NCBI RefSeq assembly: GCF_015222005.1
Contig: NZ_JADFFL010000003.1
Coordinates: 186,001-250,000 of the forward strand
Length of the DNA stretch: 64,000 nt
Direction: 5' to 3'
DNA from: Mucilaginibacter myungsuensis
GTDB taxonomy: Bacteria; Bacteroidota; Bacteroidia; Sphingobacteriales; Sphingobacteriaceae
The translations under genes and the position numbers were made by a program. The notes beneath the pieces were generated by a model. That model was not told where the DNA came from. It did no database searches and saw nothing but the letters and a program-made list of their open reading frames with translations. Positions within the stretch are counted from its first letter, which is position 1; each line of letters begins with the position of its first letter. Of the stretch, positions 32,260-39,717 are shown in pieces.

Positions 32260-32491
32260 AGTCGTTAGCTTCGTCCCTGTCAAATTTAAAACCTGACAGA
32301 TTTACCCTGTATTTAGCTAACGCATTATTTATCTCATTTGCACGTGCATGATCATGAGTATTTAAGATACTCTCGGATTTTTCCGTTTGCTCGATTTCGA
32401 AAGCAAGCACTTCTATTCTTTTACCCACCAGATCATCGCGGAGTTCGAGCGTAAGGCTATTTGTTTCTGATGTCAGTATTGTCCGTATCAT
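32252..32491 (-). CDS. Antitoxin-like partner of the PIN toxin
   Basis: A 79-aa protein from the ATG at 32491 (MIRTILTSETNSLTLEL). It contains the motif DDLVGKRIEVLAFE, which is frequent in antitoxin-like genes that precede PIN toxins in Bacteroidota, and a helical acidic tail (FKFDRDEANDYE) likely to wrap the toxin. The end overlaps the PIN start at 32259 by 8 bp. Upstream extension to 32527 is open but less likely. If the toxin is dead, this gene may be a remnant or serve in trans. Confidence 0.65.
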   Translation of the reverse strand: MIRTILTSETNSLTLELRDDLVGKRIEVLAFEIEQTEKSESILNTHDHARANEINNALAKYRVNLSGFKFDRDEANDYE

Positions 32492-32538
32492 AATAACAAA
32501 TTTAACTAATAAAGATGATGTAAGCAAAAAGCCCCAAC

Positions 32539-32970
32539 CTACCGCCCCCTCACAAAATAGCTATCATCATACACATAGACCTTAGACCGCTTATTCTCCT
32601 TTTGATAATAAGAGCCATGGCGTAGGATCAAACTGTCGGTTGTCAGTTTGATGATCTCGATATCGGTCGTTATCGCTCCTCTCGTTCCTCGCATTTGGAA
32701 ACCGATCTTGGTATGATCGTAGTTAAATACCCACTTGCCTTTTGATGATATTACTTTTGTAAAATTAGCGGATCCTATCCGCTCGAAAGCACCGTTTTGA
32801 ATGAAAGACAGTTTGGTGCGACTGCCATTAGGAAGGGGCTGTGTTTCCGCCGAACCATAAGGCTTAACAGAAACTTGAACCCACTGGTGGCAGATGAGTT
32901 TCATAGCGTCGCCACCCGCTTTCAACGACATCAAAATTATTGCAATAAAGATCAAGCCGAGCATTCGCAT
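32539..32970 (-). CDS. Exported hypothetical protein, 143 aa
   Basis: Not recognised. An N-terminal signal or anchor helix (MLGLIFIAIILMSLKAGG) is followed by a beta-rich region (WVQVSVKPYG, LSFIQNGAFERIG, KWVFNYDHTKIGF, DIEIIKLTTDSLILRHG), a lipocalin-like pattern often seen in small Bacteroidota proteins. ATG at 32970 is chosen over the open extension to 33015. Function unknown. Confidence 0.65.
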   Translation of the reverse strand: MRMLGLIFIAIILMSLKAGGDAMKLICHQWVQVSVKPYGSAETQPLPNGSRTKLSFIQNGAFERIGSANFTKVISSKGKWVFNYDHTKIGFQMRGTRGAITTDIEIIKLTTDSLILRHGSYYQKENKRSKVYVYDDSYFVRGR

Positions 32971-33198
32971 AACTATTGATTTAGTTTTACTAAAGTAGAA
33001 AAATTCTAATAACAAAACCCAACTCCTAATACACCAAGCTCCTACCTCTCCATCTCTCTTATTTAGAATATATCCAAATAAGATTTACACAGCCGTCCGC
33101 TAAAAAAAACTTTGCAAATTTTGTAGCTTCGCCAACTAAAGGCTGTGGTGAGTTTAAACCAGTCCACGGCTATTCTTTACACTAAAGATCAATAAGAT

Positions 33199-35466
33199 AT
33201 GGCTTTTGATTTAGATATGATCAAAAAGGTTTACGACCGTTACGCAACCCGCACCGCGGCTGCACGTACCGCTACCGGCAAACCCTTAACTTTAACCGAG
33301 AAAATTTTATATGCCCACTTAAGCGAAGGTGATGCTAAAACAGCATTCGGTCGTGGTGTGGACTACGTTGACTTTGCACCAGATCGCGTGGCGATGCAGG
33401 ATGCTACCGCCCAGATGGCCCTGTTGCAGTTTATGCAAGCTGGTCGCCCGCAGGTGGCCGTACCATCAACCGTGCATTGCGATCACTTGATACAGGCCAA
33501 AATTGGCGCTGTTGAGGACTTGCATACTGCAGTTGACATTAATAAAGAAGTTTATGATTTCCTGGCATCAGTATCGGATAAATATGGTATCGGTTTCTGG
33601 AAAGCAGGTGCAGGTATCATTCACCAGGTAGTGTTAGAGAACTACGCTTTCCCGGGTGGTATGATGATCGGTACCGATAGCCACACCCCTAACGCGGGTG
33701 GTTTAGGCATGATCGCGATCGGTGTTGGCGGTGCCGACGCTTGCGACGTAATGGCCGGCTTGCCATGGGAGCTTAAATTCCCTAAGCTGATCGGTGTAAA
33801 ACTGACCGGCAAATTATCGGGCTGGACATCTGCAAAAGACGTTATCTTAAAAGTGGCTGGTATCCTTACCGTTAAAGGTGGTACAGGCGCTATTGTTGAA
33901 TATTTTGGCGAAGGCGCGCAGTCGCTTTCGGCTACCGGTAAAGGTACCATCTGTAACATGGGTGCCGAGATCGGTGCTACTACTTCAGTATTTGGTTACG
34001 ACGAAAAGATCGCTATTTACCTGAAAGGTACTGAGCGTGCTGACATAGCTGAACTGGCTGACGCTGTTGCCGAGCACTTAACAGGTGACCCAGAGGTTTA
34101 CGCTAACCCTGAGCAATATTTTGATCAGGTGATCGAAATTAACCTGAGCGAGTTGGAGCCGCAGATCAACGGTCCGTTCACTCCGGACCTGGCTTGGCCA
34201 CTGTCTAAATTTGCTACCGCGGTTAAAGAGAACAACTGGCCTGTTAAATTAGAGGTTGGCCTGATCGGTTCTTGCACCAACTCGTCTTACGAGGATATCA
34301 CCCGCGCCGCGTCTATCGCCAAACAAGCTATTGATAAAGGCCTGAAAGCTAAAGCTGAATATACGGTAACCCCGGGTTCGGAATTGGTACGTTACACTGT
34401 AGAGCGTGACGGTTACCTGAACACTTTTGAGCAGATCGGTGGTGTGGTATTGGCTAACGCTTGCGGTCCGTGTATCGGTCAATGGGCACGTCATACAGAT
34501 GATCCTACCCGCAAAAACTCTATCATCACCTCATTCAACCGGAACTTTGCTAAACGCCAGGACGGTAACCCTAATACGCACGCTTTTGTAGCCTCTCCGG
34601 AGATCGTTACGGCGTTCGCTATTGCAGGTGACCTTACTTTTAACCCGATCACTGATACGCTGACCAACGAGGCAGGCGAACAAGTGAAACTGGACGAGCC
34701 ACTGGGTATAGAAATGCCGATCAAAGGCTTCGCGGTAGAAGATGCAGGTTATCAGGCACCGGCAGAGGATGGCAGCGCGGTACAGGTTATCGTTAGCCCT
34801 ACTTCGGCACGTTTACAATTGCTTGATCCATTTAAAGCTTGGGAAGGTACCGACATTAGCGGCCTGAAATTGCTGATCAAAGCTAAAGGTAAATGTACTA
34901 CCGACCACATTTCGATGGCGGGCCCATGGTTGAAATTCCGTGGTCACCTGGATAACATCAGTAACAACATGCTGATCGGTGCGATCAACTACTATAACAA
35001 CAATGCCGACAGCGTGAAGAACGCGTTGACAGGTGAGTACGGTCCGGTACCGGCCACTCAGCGTGATTATAAGGCCCATGGCATCGGTTCTATCGTTGTT
35101 GGTGACGAGAACTATGGCGAAGGTTCATCTCGCGAGCACGCGGCGATGGAGCCACGTCACTTAGGTGTTCGCGCGATCTTGGTGAAATCTTTCGCCCGTA
35201 TCCACGAGACCAACCTGAAGAAACAAGGCATGTTGGGTATCACCTTTGCGGACACTGCCGATTACGACAAGATCCAGGAGGATGACACGATCGATATCAC
35301 CGGTCTGACCACCTTTGCACCGGGCAAACAATTAACCGTTGTATTGCACCACGCAGATGGCACTACCGAAAGCTTCCCGGTTAACCACACCTACAATGCA
35401 CAGCAAATAGAGTGGTTCAAAGCCGGTGGCGCGTTGAATATCATCCGTGCACAGATGGCTAAATAA
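33199..35466 (+). CDS. acn: Aconitate hydratase (mitochondrial-type aconitase)
   Basis: TCA cycle enzyme converting citrate to isocitrate, 755 aa, the length of the mitochondrial-type aconitases common in Bacteroidota. The 4Fe-4S cluster cysteines lie in [10 protein letters not shown] and in [11 protein letters not shown]. Other signatures are [21 protein letters not shown] and the swivel-domain motif [17 protein letters not shown]. Monocistronic: a terminator at 35515-35543 follows. A nearly identical copy of its stop and terminator region occurs at 36144-36230. Confidence 0.97.
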   Translation: MAFDLDMIKKVYDRYATRTAAARTATGKPLTLTEKILYAHLSEGDAKTAFGRGVDYVDFAPDRVAMQDATAQMALLQFMQAGRPQVAVPSTVHCDHLIQAKIGAVEDLHTAVDINKEVYDFLASVSDKYGIGFWKAGAGIIHQVVLENYAFPGGMMIGTDSHTPNAGGLGMIAIGVGGADACDVMAGLPWELKFPKLIGVKLTGKLSGWTSAKDVILKVAGILTVKGGTGAIVEYFGEGAQSLSATGKGTICNMGAEIGATTSVFGYDEKIAIYLKGTERADIAELADAVAEHLTGDPEVYANPEQYFDQVIEINLSELEPQINGPFTPDLAWPLSKFATAVKENNWPVKLEVGLIGSCTNSSYEDITRAASIAKQAIDKGLKAKAEYTVTPGSELVRYTVERDGYLNTFEQIGGVVLANACGPCIGQWARHTDDPTRKNSIITSFNRNFAKRQDGNPNTHAFVASPEIVTAFAIAGDLTFNPITDTLTNEAGEQVKLDEPLGIEMPIKGFAVEDAGYQAPAEDGSAVQVIVSPTSARLQLLDPFKAWEGTDISGLKLLIKAKGKCTTDHISMAGPWLKFRGHLDNISNNMLIGAINYYNNNADSVKNALTGEYGPVPATQRDYKAHGIGSIVVGDENYGEGSSREHAAMEPRHLGVRAILVKSFARIHETNLKKQGMLGITFADTADYDKIQEDDTIDITGLTTFAPGKQLTVVLHHADGTTESFPVNHTYNAQQIEWFKAGGALNIIRAQMAK

Positions 35467-35547
35467 GCTGAAAGGTTAAAGGCGAAAGCTGAAAGGTCTT
35501 TTAGAGATAATATGAGCCTCTCCAAAATGGAGAGGCTTTTTTTGTTG
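35461..35547 (+). repeat. 86-bp direct repeat copy A (acn stop region plus terminator)
   Basis: It runs from the last codon of acn through AAGCTGAAAGGTTAAAGGCG, GAAAGCTGAAAGG and the terminator. The second copy is at 36144-36230 with a few substitutions. The spacer words GCTGAAAGG and GTTAAAGGC resemble one arm of the word-repeat hairpins seen elsewhere here. Confidence 0.85.
35515..35543 (+). terminator. Terminator after acn
   Basis: A 9-bp perfect stem (AGCCTCTCC and complement, loop AAAAT) followed by seven T forms a standard intrinsic terminator. Confidence 0.9.
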
Positions 35548-35587
35548 ATATGCGGATCTTTTATAACTTAGTTCAAAACTAAGCTTT

Positions 35588-36058
35588 ATGACGACTGAAG
35601 ATACTACTGAAATTTCTCCGCTTATACCTGAGAAAAAATATTACACGCCTAAAATGATACAGATCGGAACGTTTTTAGGAGGACCTATAGCTGCCGGGTA
35701 TTTTATCAGCAACAACTATAAAGCATTTAGTAAAGCTAAGAAAGTAAGGCTGGTATGGCTATATACCATCATAGCTTCTTTTATCATATTCGGAGTGGTG
35801 CTGATCTTACCTGCTGATGCCGCTACCAACCGTGGCTCTCTAAAATATCTTGTACCACTTCTGTACTCTTGGGCGGCGTTCAGTTTGGTTAAATACTTGC
35901 AAGAAGGCCTTATAAACGAGCACGTGGCCTCCGGCGGTACCAATTACGGTTGGGGTCGTGTGATATTGATCAGCATAATTGGCTGTGCTATTACTTTCGC
36001 AGCACTTTTTATAGTGTTATTCGTATTGTTAACATTATTCCCATCTTTGGATATTTAA
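35588..36058 (+). CDS. Membrane protein of unknown function, 156 aa
   Basis: Multi-pass inner-membrane protein. After a polar N-terminus it has hydrophobic segments at about 27-40, 55-75, 87-98 and 125-150 (VILISIIGCAITFAALFIVL). Basic residues sit between the first two. Not assigned to a family. It is followed 7 bp later by the truncated DUF5655 copy, so that copy may be read through. Possibly part of a small membrane-protein set with the 36305 gene. Confidence 0.7.
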   Translation: MTTEDTTEISPLIPEKKYYTPKMIQIGTFLGGPIAAGYFISNNYKAFSKAKKVRLVWLYTIIASFIIFGVVLILPADAATNRGSLKYLVPLLYSWAAFSLVKYLQEGLINEHVASGGTNYGWGRVILISIIGCAITFAALFIVLFVLLTLFPSLDI

Positions 36059-36065
36059 GGTCACA

Positions 36066-36149
36066 ATGACACACATAACCTCTCAAGAAAACCACGATAT
36101 CTCCCCTTTCCTTGCCGGTAAAAGCGAGCATATAGTTATACGGAAATAA
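36066..36149 (+). pseudogene. Truncated DUF5655 gene start, 27 codons
   Basis: ATG-to-stop frame encoding MTHITSQENHDISPFLAGKS then EHIVIRK. The stretch from TSQENH to KSEH is identical in protein to the start of the intact DUF5655 gene at 38213, while in the run shared from HDISPF the DNA differs only at four silent third positions. It then runs into a copy of the acn stop and terminator. A decayed paralogue made by local rearrangement; translation is possible but doubtful. Confidence 0.75.
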
Positions 36150-36230
36150 GCTAAAAGGTTAAAGGCGAAAGCTGAAAGGTCTTTTTGATATGATATGAGC
36201 CTCTCCAATTTTGGAGAGGCTTTTTTGTTG
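36144..36230 (+). repeat. 86-bp direct repeat copy B (acn terminator copy)
   Basis: This copy of 35461-35547 supplies the stop codon of the truncated DUF5655 frame and a working terminator (stem AGCCTCTCCAA, 36198-36221, then a T run). Compensating changes lengthen the stem compared with copy A. Confidence 0.85.
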
Positions 36231-36304
36231 AATGCATATTGACTCTTGCAAATGTTGATCGAACTTATTATTTTCATAGCACTTAGGTTAATTAAAATAA
36301 TTAC

Positions 36305-36595
36305 ATGCAAAACGACCAAAACCTTGAACCGGCAGATGCCCTAACCCCGGCTACCGCTACCGCCCCTATCGAAGCTGAAACTTTCGACACATCAGCCGAA
36401 GACCAACAGGCCATTAACGATCATAACGACAGGTTATACGCCGCATTTCGCGAACAAGCCCAAAAAGATATGATATATGGCGCTCTTTGGTGCGTTGGCG
36501 GCACAGTGCTCACCATAGCGGATGTAGGCTTTATTTTTTGGGGTGCTATAGTTTTCGGCGGTATCCAGTTTTTTAAAGGCCTGTCTAATTACTAG
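36305..36595 (+). CDS. Small membrane protein of unknown function, 96 aa
   Basis: A polar, Ala/Thr/Pro-rich N-terminus (1-55) is followed by two adjacent hydrophobic segments (MIYGALWCVGGTVLTIADVG and FIFWGAIVFGGIQFF) that make a hairpin in the membrane, with a short tail. The layout recalls small Bacteroidota membrane proteins encoded near DUF5655-like genes. No motif of known function. Confidence 0.65.
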   Translation: MQNDQNLEPADALTPATATAPIEAETFDTSAEDQQAINDHNDRLYAAFREQAQKDMIYGALWCVGGTVLTIADVGFIFWGAIVFGGIQFFKGLSNY

Positions 36596-36598
36596 CTG

Positions 36599-36697
36599 AT
36601 GATTACTTTGGCACCCGGCGAAGAACTCCATTCATCCAAATTTCTATCCGGCAAAAGCAAGTACACTTTGATGTTGCTCAATGAGGTATCAAAATAA
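36599..36697 (+). pseudogene. Second, diverged DUF5655 gene fragment, 32 codons
   Basis: A frame starting 4 bp after the 36305 gene encodes MITLAPGEELHSSKFLSGKS followed by KYTLMLLNEVSK. The part SKFLSGKSKYTLMLL matches SPFLAGKSEHTLMLF of the intact gene at 38213. Only the N-terminal motif survives. It may be a relic, or a real mini-gene translated with the membrane protein before it; a terminator follows. Confidence 0.55.
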
Positions 36698-36698
36698 A

Positions 36699-36725
36699 GG
36701 GGCCTCTCCATTTGAAGAAGCCCCT
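36699..36725. terminator. Terminator between the 36599 fragment and the convergent SDR gene
   Basis: A GC-rich stem (GGGGCCTCTCC against GAAGAAGCCCC, with mismatches) lies between convergent genes; T runs are short. Confidence 0.5.
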
Positions 36726-36755
36726 CACAATAACGGTTAGATTGCAAGGTGTGAT

Positions 36756-37493
36756 TTACACCTGCGCCAAACCACCATCCACAAACAACTCTACACCGGT
36801 GATATAGCTGGAATCCGAAGAAGCAAGGAACAAAGCGGTCGATGCGATCTCTTCTGACGAACCGAAGCGGCCCATTGGGATCTTTTCGATAAATACATCC
36901 CTGGTCTCTTGTGGTACACCGTCGAAAGTGGCGGTATCAATGGAACCCGGGCTGATCACGTTCACACGGATCTTGCGTGGTTGTAATTCCAGTGTCCAGG
37001 TGCGGGCGAAGGAACGGAGAGCGGCTTTACTTGCGCTGTAGACACCCATGCCCGGCAGACCTTTTACCGTAGCAATAGAGCCGGTCATGATCACCGATGC
37101 GCCGTTGGTCAACAAGGGTAAAGCTTTTTGCACAGTGAAGATGGTGCCTTTTACGTTGACATCGAATACACGGTCGTATTCATCGGGAGTGATAGTATCT
37201 ACACCAACGTTCCAATGACCGACGCCGGCACTTGCATACAGTACATCTATTTGGCCTTTTTCTTTTTTAACGATATCGAACAGGCGGTCAAGGTCCTCCA
37301 GGTTACCTGCGTCGCCCTGCACACCGGTAACGTTACTGCCGATCTCTTTTACGGCAGCGTCCAGTTGCTCCTGCCTGCGGCCTGTGATGTATACGTAAGC
37401 GCCTTCTGCTACAAATAATTTAGCGGTTGCTAAAGCCATTCCGCTGGTTGCGCCGGTTATTACGGCGACTTTATTTTCTAATTTACGTGACAT
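36756..37493 (-). CDS. SDR-family oxidoreductase
   Basis: NAD(P)-dependent classical short-chain dehydrogenase of 245 aa. Cofactor motif TGATSGMA at 13-20 (the usual third Gly is Ala here), structural Asn113, catalytic Ser139, Tyr152 and Lys156 in YSASK, and the C-terminal SDSSYITGVELFVDGG. An Arg at 39-40 after the second strand suggests NADP preference. It lies downstream of a Crp/Fnr gene on the same strand, with TGTCAA-type half sites in its promoter region, so control by that regulator is plausible. Substrate unknown. Confidence 0.9.
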   Translation of the reverse strand: MSRKLENKVAVITGATSGMALATAKLFVAEGAYVYITGRRQEQLDAAVKEIGSNVTGVQGDAGNLEDLDRLFDIVKKEKGQIDVLYASAGVGHWNVGVDTITPDEYDRVFDVNVKGTIFTVQKALPLLTNGASVIMTGSIATVKGLPGMGVYSASKAALRSFARTWTLELQPRKIRVNVISPGSIDTATFDGVPQETRDVFIEKIPMGRFGSSEEIASTALFLASSDSSYITGVELFVDGGLAQV

Positions 37494-37496
37494 GAT

Positions 37497-37524
37497 ATTT
37501 TGCTTTTTTGTTATGAAGCAAAAT
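37497..37524. promoter_or_regulatory. 9-bp inverted repeat at the SDR start
   Basis: ATTTTGCTT (37497-37505) and AAGCAAAAT (37516-37524) are perfect inverted repeats just upstream of the SDR start codon. It may be an operator or a leader hairpin. Confidence 0.45.
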
Positions 37525-37555
37525 TGCCTAATACCGGCCCATCAGAACGATGAGG

Positions 37556-37584
37556 TTTGTCAAGAAAACAATTGACAAATGTCA
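37556..37584. promoter_or_regulatory. TGTCAA/TTGACA operator cluster, Crp/Fnr-like
   Basis: TTTGTCAA (37556-37563), TTGACAAA (37572-37579) and a further TGTCAA directly after form overlapping inverted repeats with 8-base and 2-base spacers. The cluster lies between the Crp/Fnr gene and the SDR gene. It resembles a dimeric regulator site; Crp/Fnr control is inferred from proximity. Confidence 0.5.
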
Positions 37585-37590
37585 AGCGCC

Positions 37591-38160
37591 TCAGCGTTTG
37601 TTACGCAGCCGGCTCAAGGTTTCAGGCTTGATGCCGAGGTACGAGGCGATCATGGCTTGCGGCGCACGCAAGGCGAATTGCGGGTAACGTTGCACAAAGT
37701 TGTGGTACTTTTCTTCGGCCGTGCTGCTGATCACTTCGTTAATGCGGTTTTGTGAGGTGATAAAACTTTTATCGAGGATATCGCTGATCATCTTTTTAAA
37801 GACCGGGAGTTTATCCATCAGCATATTCATATCCGCCTTGGCAAATAGCAATACTTCAGCATCTTCGATAGCATCGATATTATATTTACTCGGCGTGCCA
37901 TTGACCAAACTTTCGCGGTCGCTGATCCACCAGTTCTCCATCGCAAAGCGGATGATATGCTCATTGCCCTTATCATCAACCGAATATGTGCGAAGCAATC
38001 CTTTGGTAATGAAACAGTGATAGCGGCAAACGTCGCCCTCCTGCAGCAGATATTGGCGTTTCCGTAACTTCCTAATATGACTTGCCGACTCAAGGATGGC
38101 GAACTCATCTTCACTCACCTCGGCATGATCCAACACGTATCTTTTAAATATATCGACCAC
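37591..38160 (-). CDS. Crp/Fnr-family transcriptional regulator
   Basis: A 189-aa regulator. The cyclic-nucleotide-binding-like beta-roll covers about 20-120 (KRQYLLQEGDVCRYHCFITK, GLLRTYSVDDKGNEHIIRF). A short C-terminal helix-turn-helix ends in MIASYLGIKPETLSRLRNKR, the form usual in Bacteroidota Crp/Fnr proteins. No Fe-S cysteine set, so it is not an FNR-type oxygen sensor; the ligand is unknown. Divergent from the DUF5655 gene, with 52 bp between them. Confidence 0.9.
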   Translation of the reverse strand: MVDIFKRYVLDHAEVSEDEFAILESASHIRKLRKRQYLLQEGDVCRYHCFITKGLLRTYSVDDKGNEHIIRFAMENWWISDRESLVNGTPSKYNIDAIEDAEVLLFAKADMNMLMDKLPVFKKMISDILDKSFITSQNRINEVISSTAEEKYHNFVQRYPQFALRAPQAMIASYLGIKPETLSRLRNKR

Positions 38161-38212
38161 GTAGCTAATTTAGCAATTGAGCCGATCAATAGATATATTT
38201 ACTGAACACAAT

Positions 38213-38584
38213 ATGACATCCCAAGAAAACCACGACATCTCCCCTTTTCTCGCCGGCAAAAGCGAGCATACACTAATGCTGTTCGATCATTTTATAAGTC
38301 GGTTTCAGGAGATAGGCCCGATCGATGTGGAGGCGACCAAAACCATGATCGGTATCTCCAACAGTAATAAACGCATTGCCTGGGTAACGCAATTGGGTAA
38401 GAATTTTATCCACGTAGTTTTCCCTTTTAAGCAGGAGTATGCGGATAACCTCTGCTTCCAAAAGGTAGGCCACGTGCCGGGGCAGAGCCAGGTGAACCAT
38501 CATTTCAGGATGTTACAGGTTGACGATCTGAACGAAGAGGTGTTGGGATTTATGAAGTTGGCCTATGAAGAGGAAAATGGCTGA
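38213..38584 (+). CDS. DUF5655-domain protein, 123 aa
   Basis: Cytoplasmic protein with the motif SPFLAGKSEHTLMLFDHFI at the N-terminus and a DUF5655 domain (KTMIGISNSNKRIAWVTQLG, VVFPFKQEYADNLCFQKVG, NHHFRMLQVDDLNEEVLGFM). DUF5655 function is not established. ATG at 38213 is preferred; TTG at 38177 would add 12 residues. Two broken copies of its start occur at 36066 and 36599, so the family is duplicating or decaying here. A 23-bp palindrome follows at 38598. Confidence 0.8.
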   Translation: MTSQENHDISPFLAGKSEHTLMLFDHFISRFQEIGPIDVEATKTMIGISNSNKRIAWVTQLGKNFIHVVFPFKQEYADNLCFQKVGHVPGQSQVNHHFRMLQVDDLNEEVLGFMKLAYEEENG

Positions 38585-38597
38585 GACTTAATCTATC

Positions 38598-38620
38598 AAA
38601 TAACTGATAATCAGTTATTT
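38598..38620. promoter_or_regulatory. 23-bp perfect palindrome downstream of the DUF5655 gene
   Basis: AAATAACTGAT, one central A, ATCAGTTATTT. It may be an AT-rich terminator for the DUF5655 gene or a dimeric operator for lspA, which starts at 38750. Confidence 0.5.
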
Positions 38621-38749
38621 AAATTAAATTGAAAATGAAAAATGTTAACCTTTGTCAACTTTCCTTAAAGTTAAAAGACAATCGACCATTGACCATACCC
38701 TGCCGCAATTAAAAGATATTTCTTACGTTTGAACTTCCAAATATTGAAG

Positions 38750-39277
38750 ATGAAAAGTGCAAAGACCATAACCCTGATCAAGATCGCGATCATCCTGCTG
38801 GTGATATCCGTCAACATCGGCTGCGATCAGGTATCTAAAAATATCGTCCGTAATAATATATCCGAGAGCCAGCTGATCGGCTATGTTGGCGGCCATTTTA
38901 CGCTGATGAAGGTAGAGAATACCGGTGCGTTCCTAAGCTTGGGTAACAACATCCCGACCATCTTTAAATACATCCTGCTTATCGGTATGCCGATATTGAT
39001 GCTGCTCGGTTCTGTGATATTTCTGATCATTAAGAAAGTGCCACGTATTCCACTGATCGGTGCCTGTTTTGTGATCGGCGGCGGCATCGGTAATATCTAC
39101 GACCGTATCCTGTACGGCTCGGTTACCGATTTTATGCATATCCGTTTCGGCGCTTTGCAGACCGGCGTATTCAATATGGCCGATGTATCGGTTACTGTCG
39201 GCGCGTCGATGTTGTTTATTTGGTATTTTTTGGAGGATAGGAAAGCGAAGAAATTTAAGGAGGCGGAGACCGCGTAA
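38750..39277 (+). CDS. lspA: Lipoprotein signal peptidase (signal peptidase II)
   Basis: Inner-membrane aspartic protease that removes signal peptides from prolipoproteins, 175 aa from the ATG at 38750. Four membrane segments. Catalytic aspartates lie in GNIYDRILYGSVTDFMHI and in VFNMADVSVTVG, and the conserved DQVSK and NTGAFLSL motifs are present. A TACGTTTG box at 38724-38731 fits the -7 element and argues against the TTG at 38729 as a start. It serves the several lipoproteins encoded in this window. Confidence 0.95.
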   Translation: MKSAKTITLIKIAIILLVISVNIGCDQVSKNIVRNNISESQLIGYVGGHFTLMKVENTGAFLSLGNNIPTIFKYILLIGMPILMLLGSVIFLIIKKVPRIPLIGACFVIGGGIGNIYDRILYGSVTDFMHIRFGALQTGVFNMADVSVTVGASMLFIWYFLEDRKAKKFKEAETA

Positions 39278-39324
39278 TGAGACCGGTTGCACAATGATTC
39301 CTAAACTTTATAATATCGTCGGCA

Positions 39325-39711
39325 TTGGAACTATTACTTATAAACGTGGTATGGCTCACAATAGGTGCAGTCATTATTGCACTTTCTTTTTGGATCGTTA
39401 ACGGGACTGAAAAGGTTCAATGCCCAAAATGTAAAAGTAAAAACGTACATGTAGATAGCCGCCGAAGATCCCTACGTATCTTAGTACTATGTATATTTAT
39501 ATTGACAATGGCAAGCGTGGGAATTTATGGGCTTATCTTAGAGAAAGACCTCGACCTTGTGATCTTATCAGGTCTCAGCTTATTTTCCTTACTGATACTG
39601 ATCTTCGGTATAAGAGCTATTGTATTTTCTATAAAAGCCATAGTGCTTAGAATCACCAAATACAAATGCCGATACTGCAAAAATAAGTTTACCGAACCGA
39701 TGATTGTGTAG
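39325..39711 (+). CDS. Membrane protein with two CxxC pairs, 128 aa
   Basis: Small membrane protein. One helix at 5-24, a zinc-ribbon-like CPKCKSKNVHVDSRRR at about 33-48, two further membrane helices (52-72 and 78-100) and a second CRYCKNKFTEP near the C-terminus. The two CxxC pairs could combine into one four-Cys zinc site in the cytoplasm. No ATG is in frame: the TTG at 39325 or the GTG at 39346 is the start. Convergent with ndpA 7 bp away. Function unknown. Confidence 0.6.
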   Translation: MELLLINVVWLTIGAVIIALSFWIVNGTEKVQCPKCKSKNVHVDSRRRSLRILVLCIFILTMASVGIYGLILEKDLDLVILSGLSLFSLLILIFGIRAIVFSIKAIVLRITKYKCRYCKNKFTEPMIV

Positions 39712-39717
39712 CCCCTC

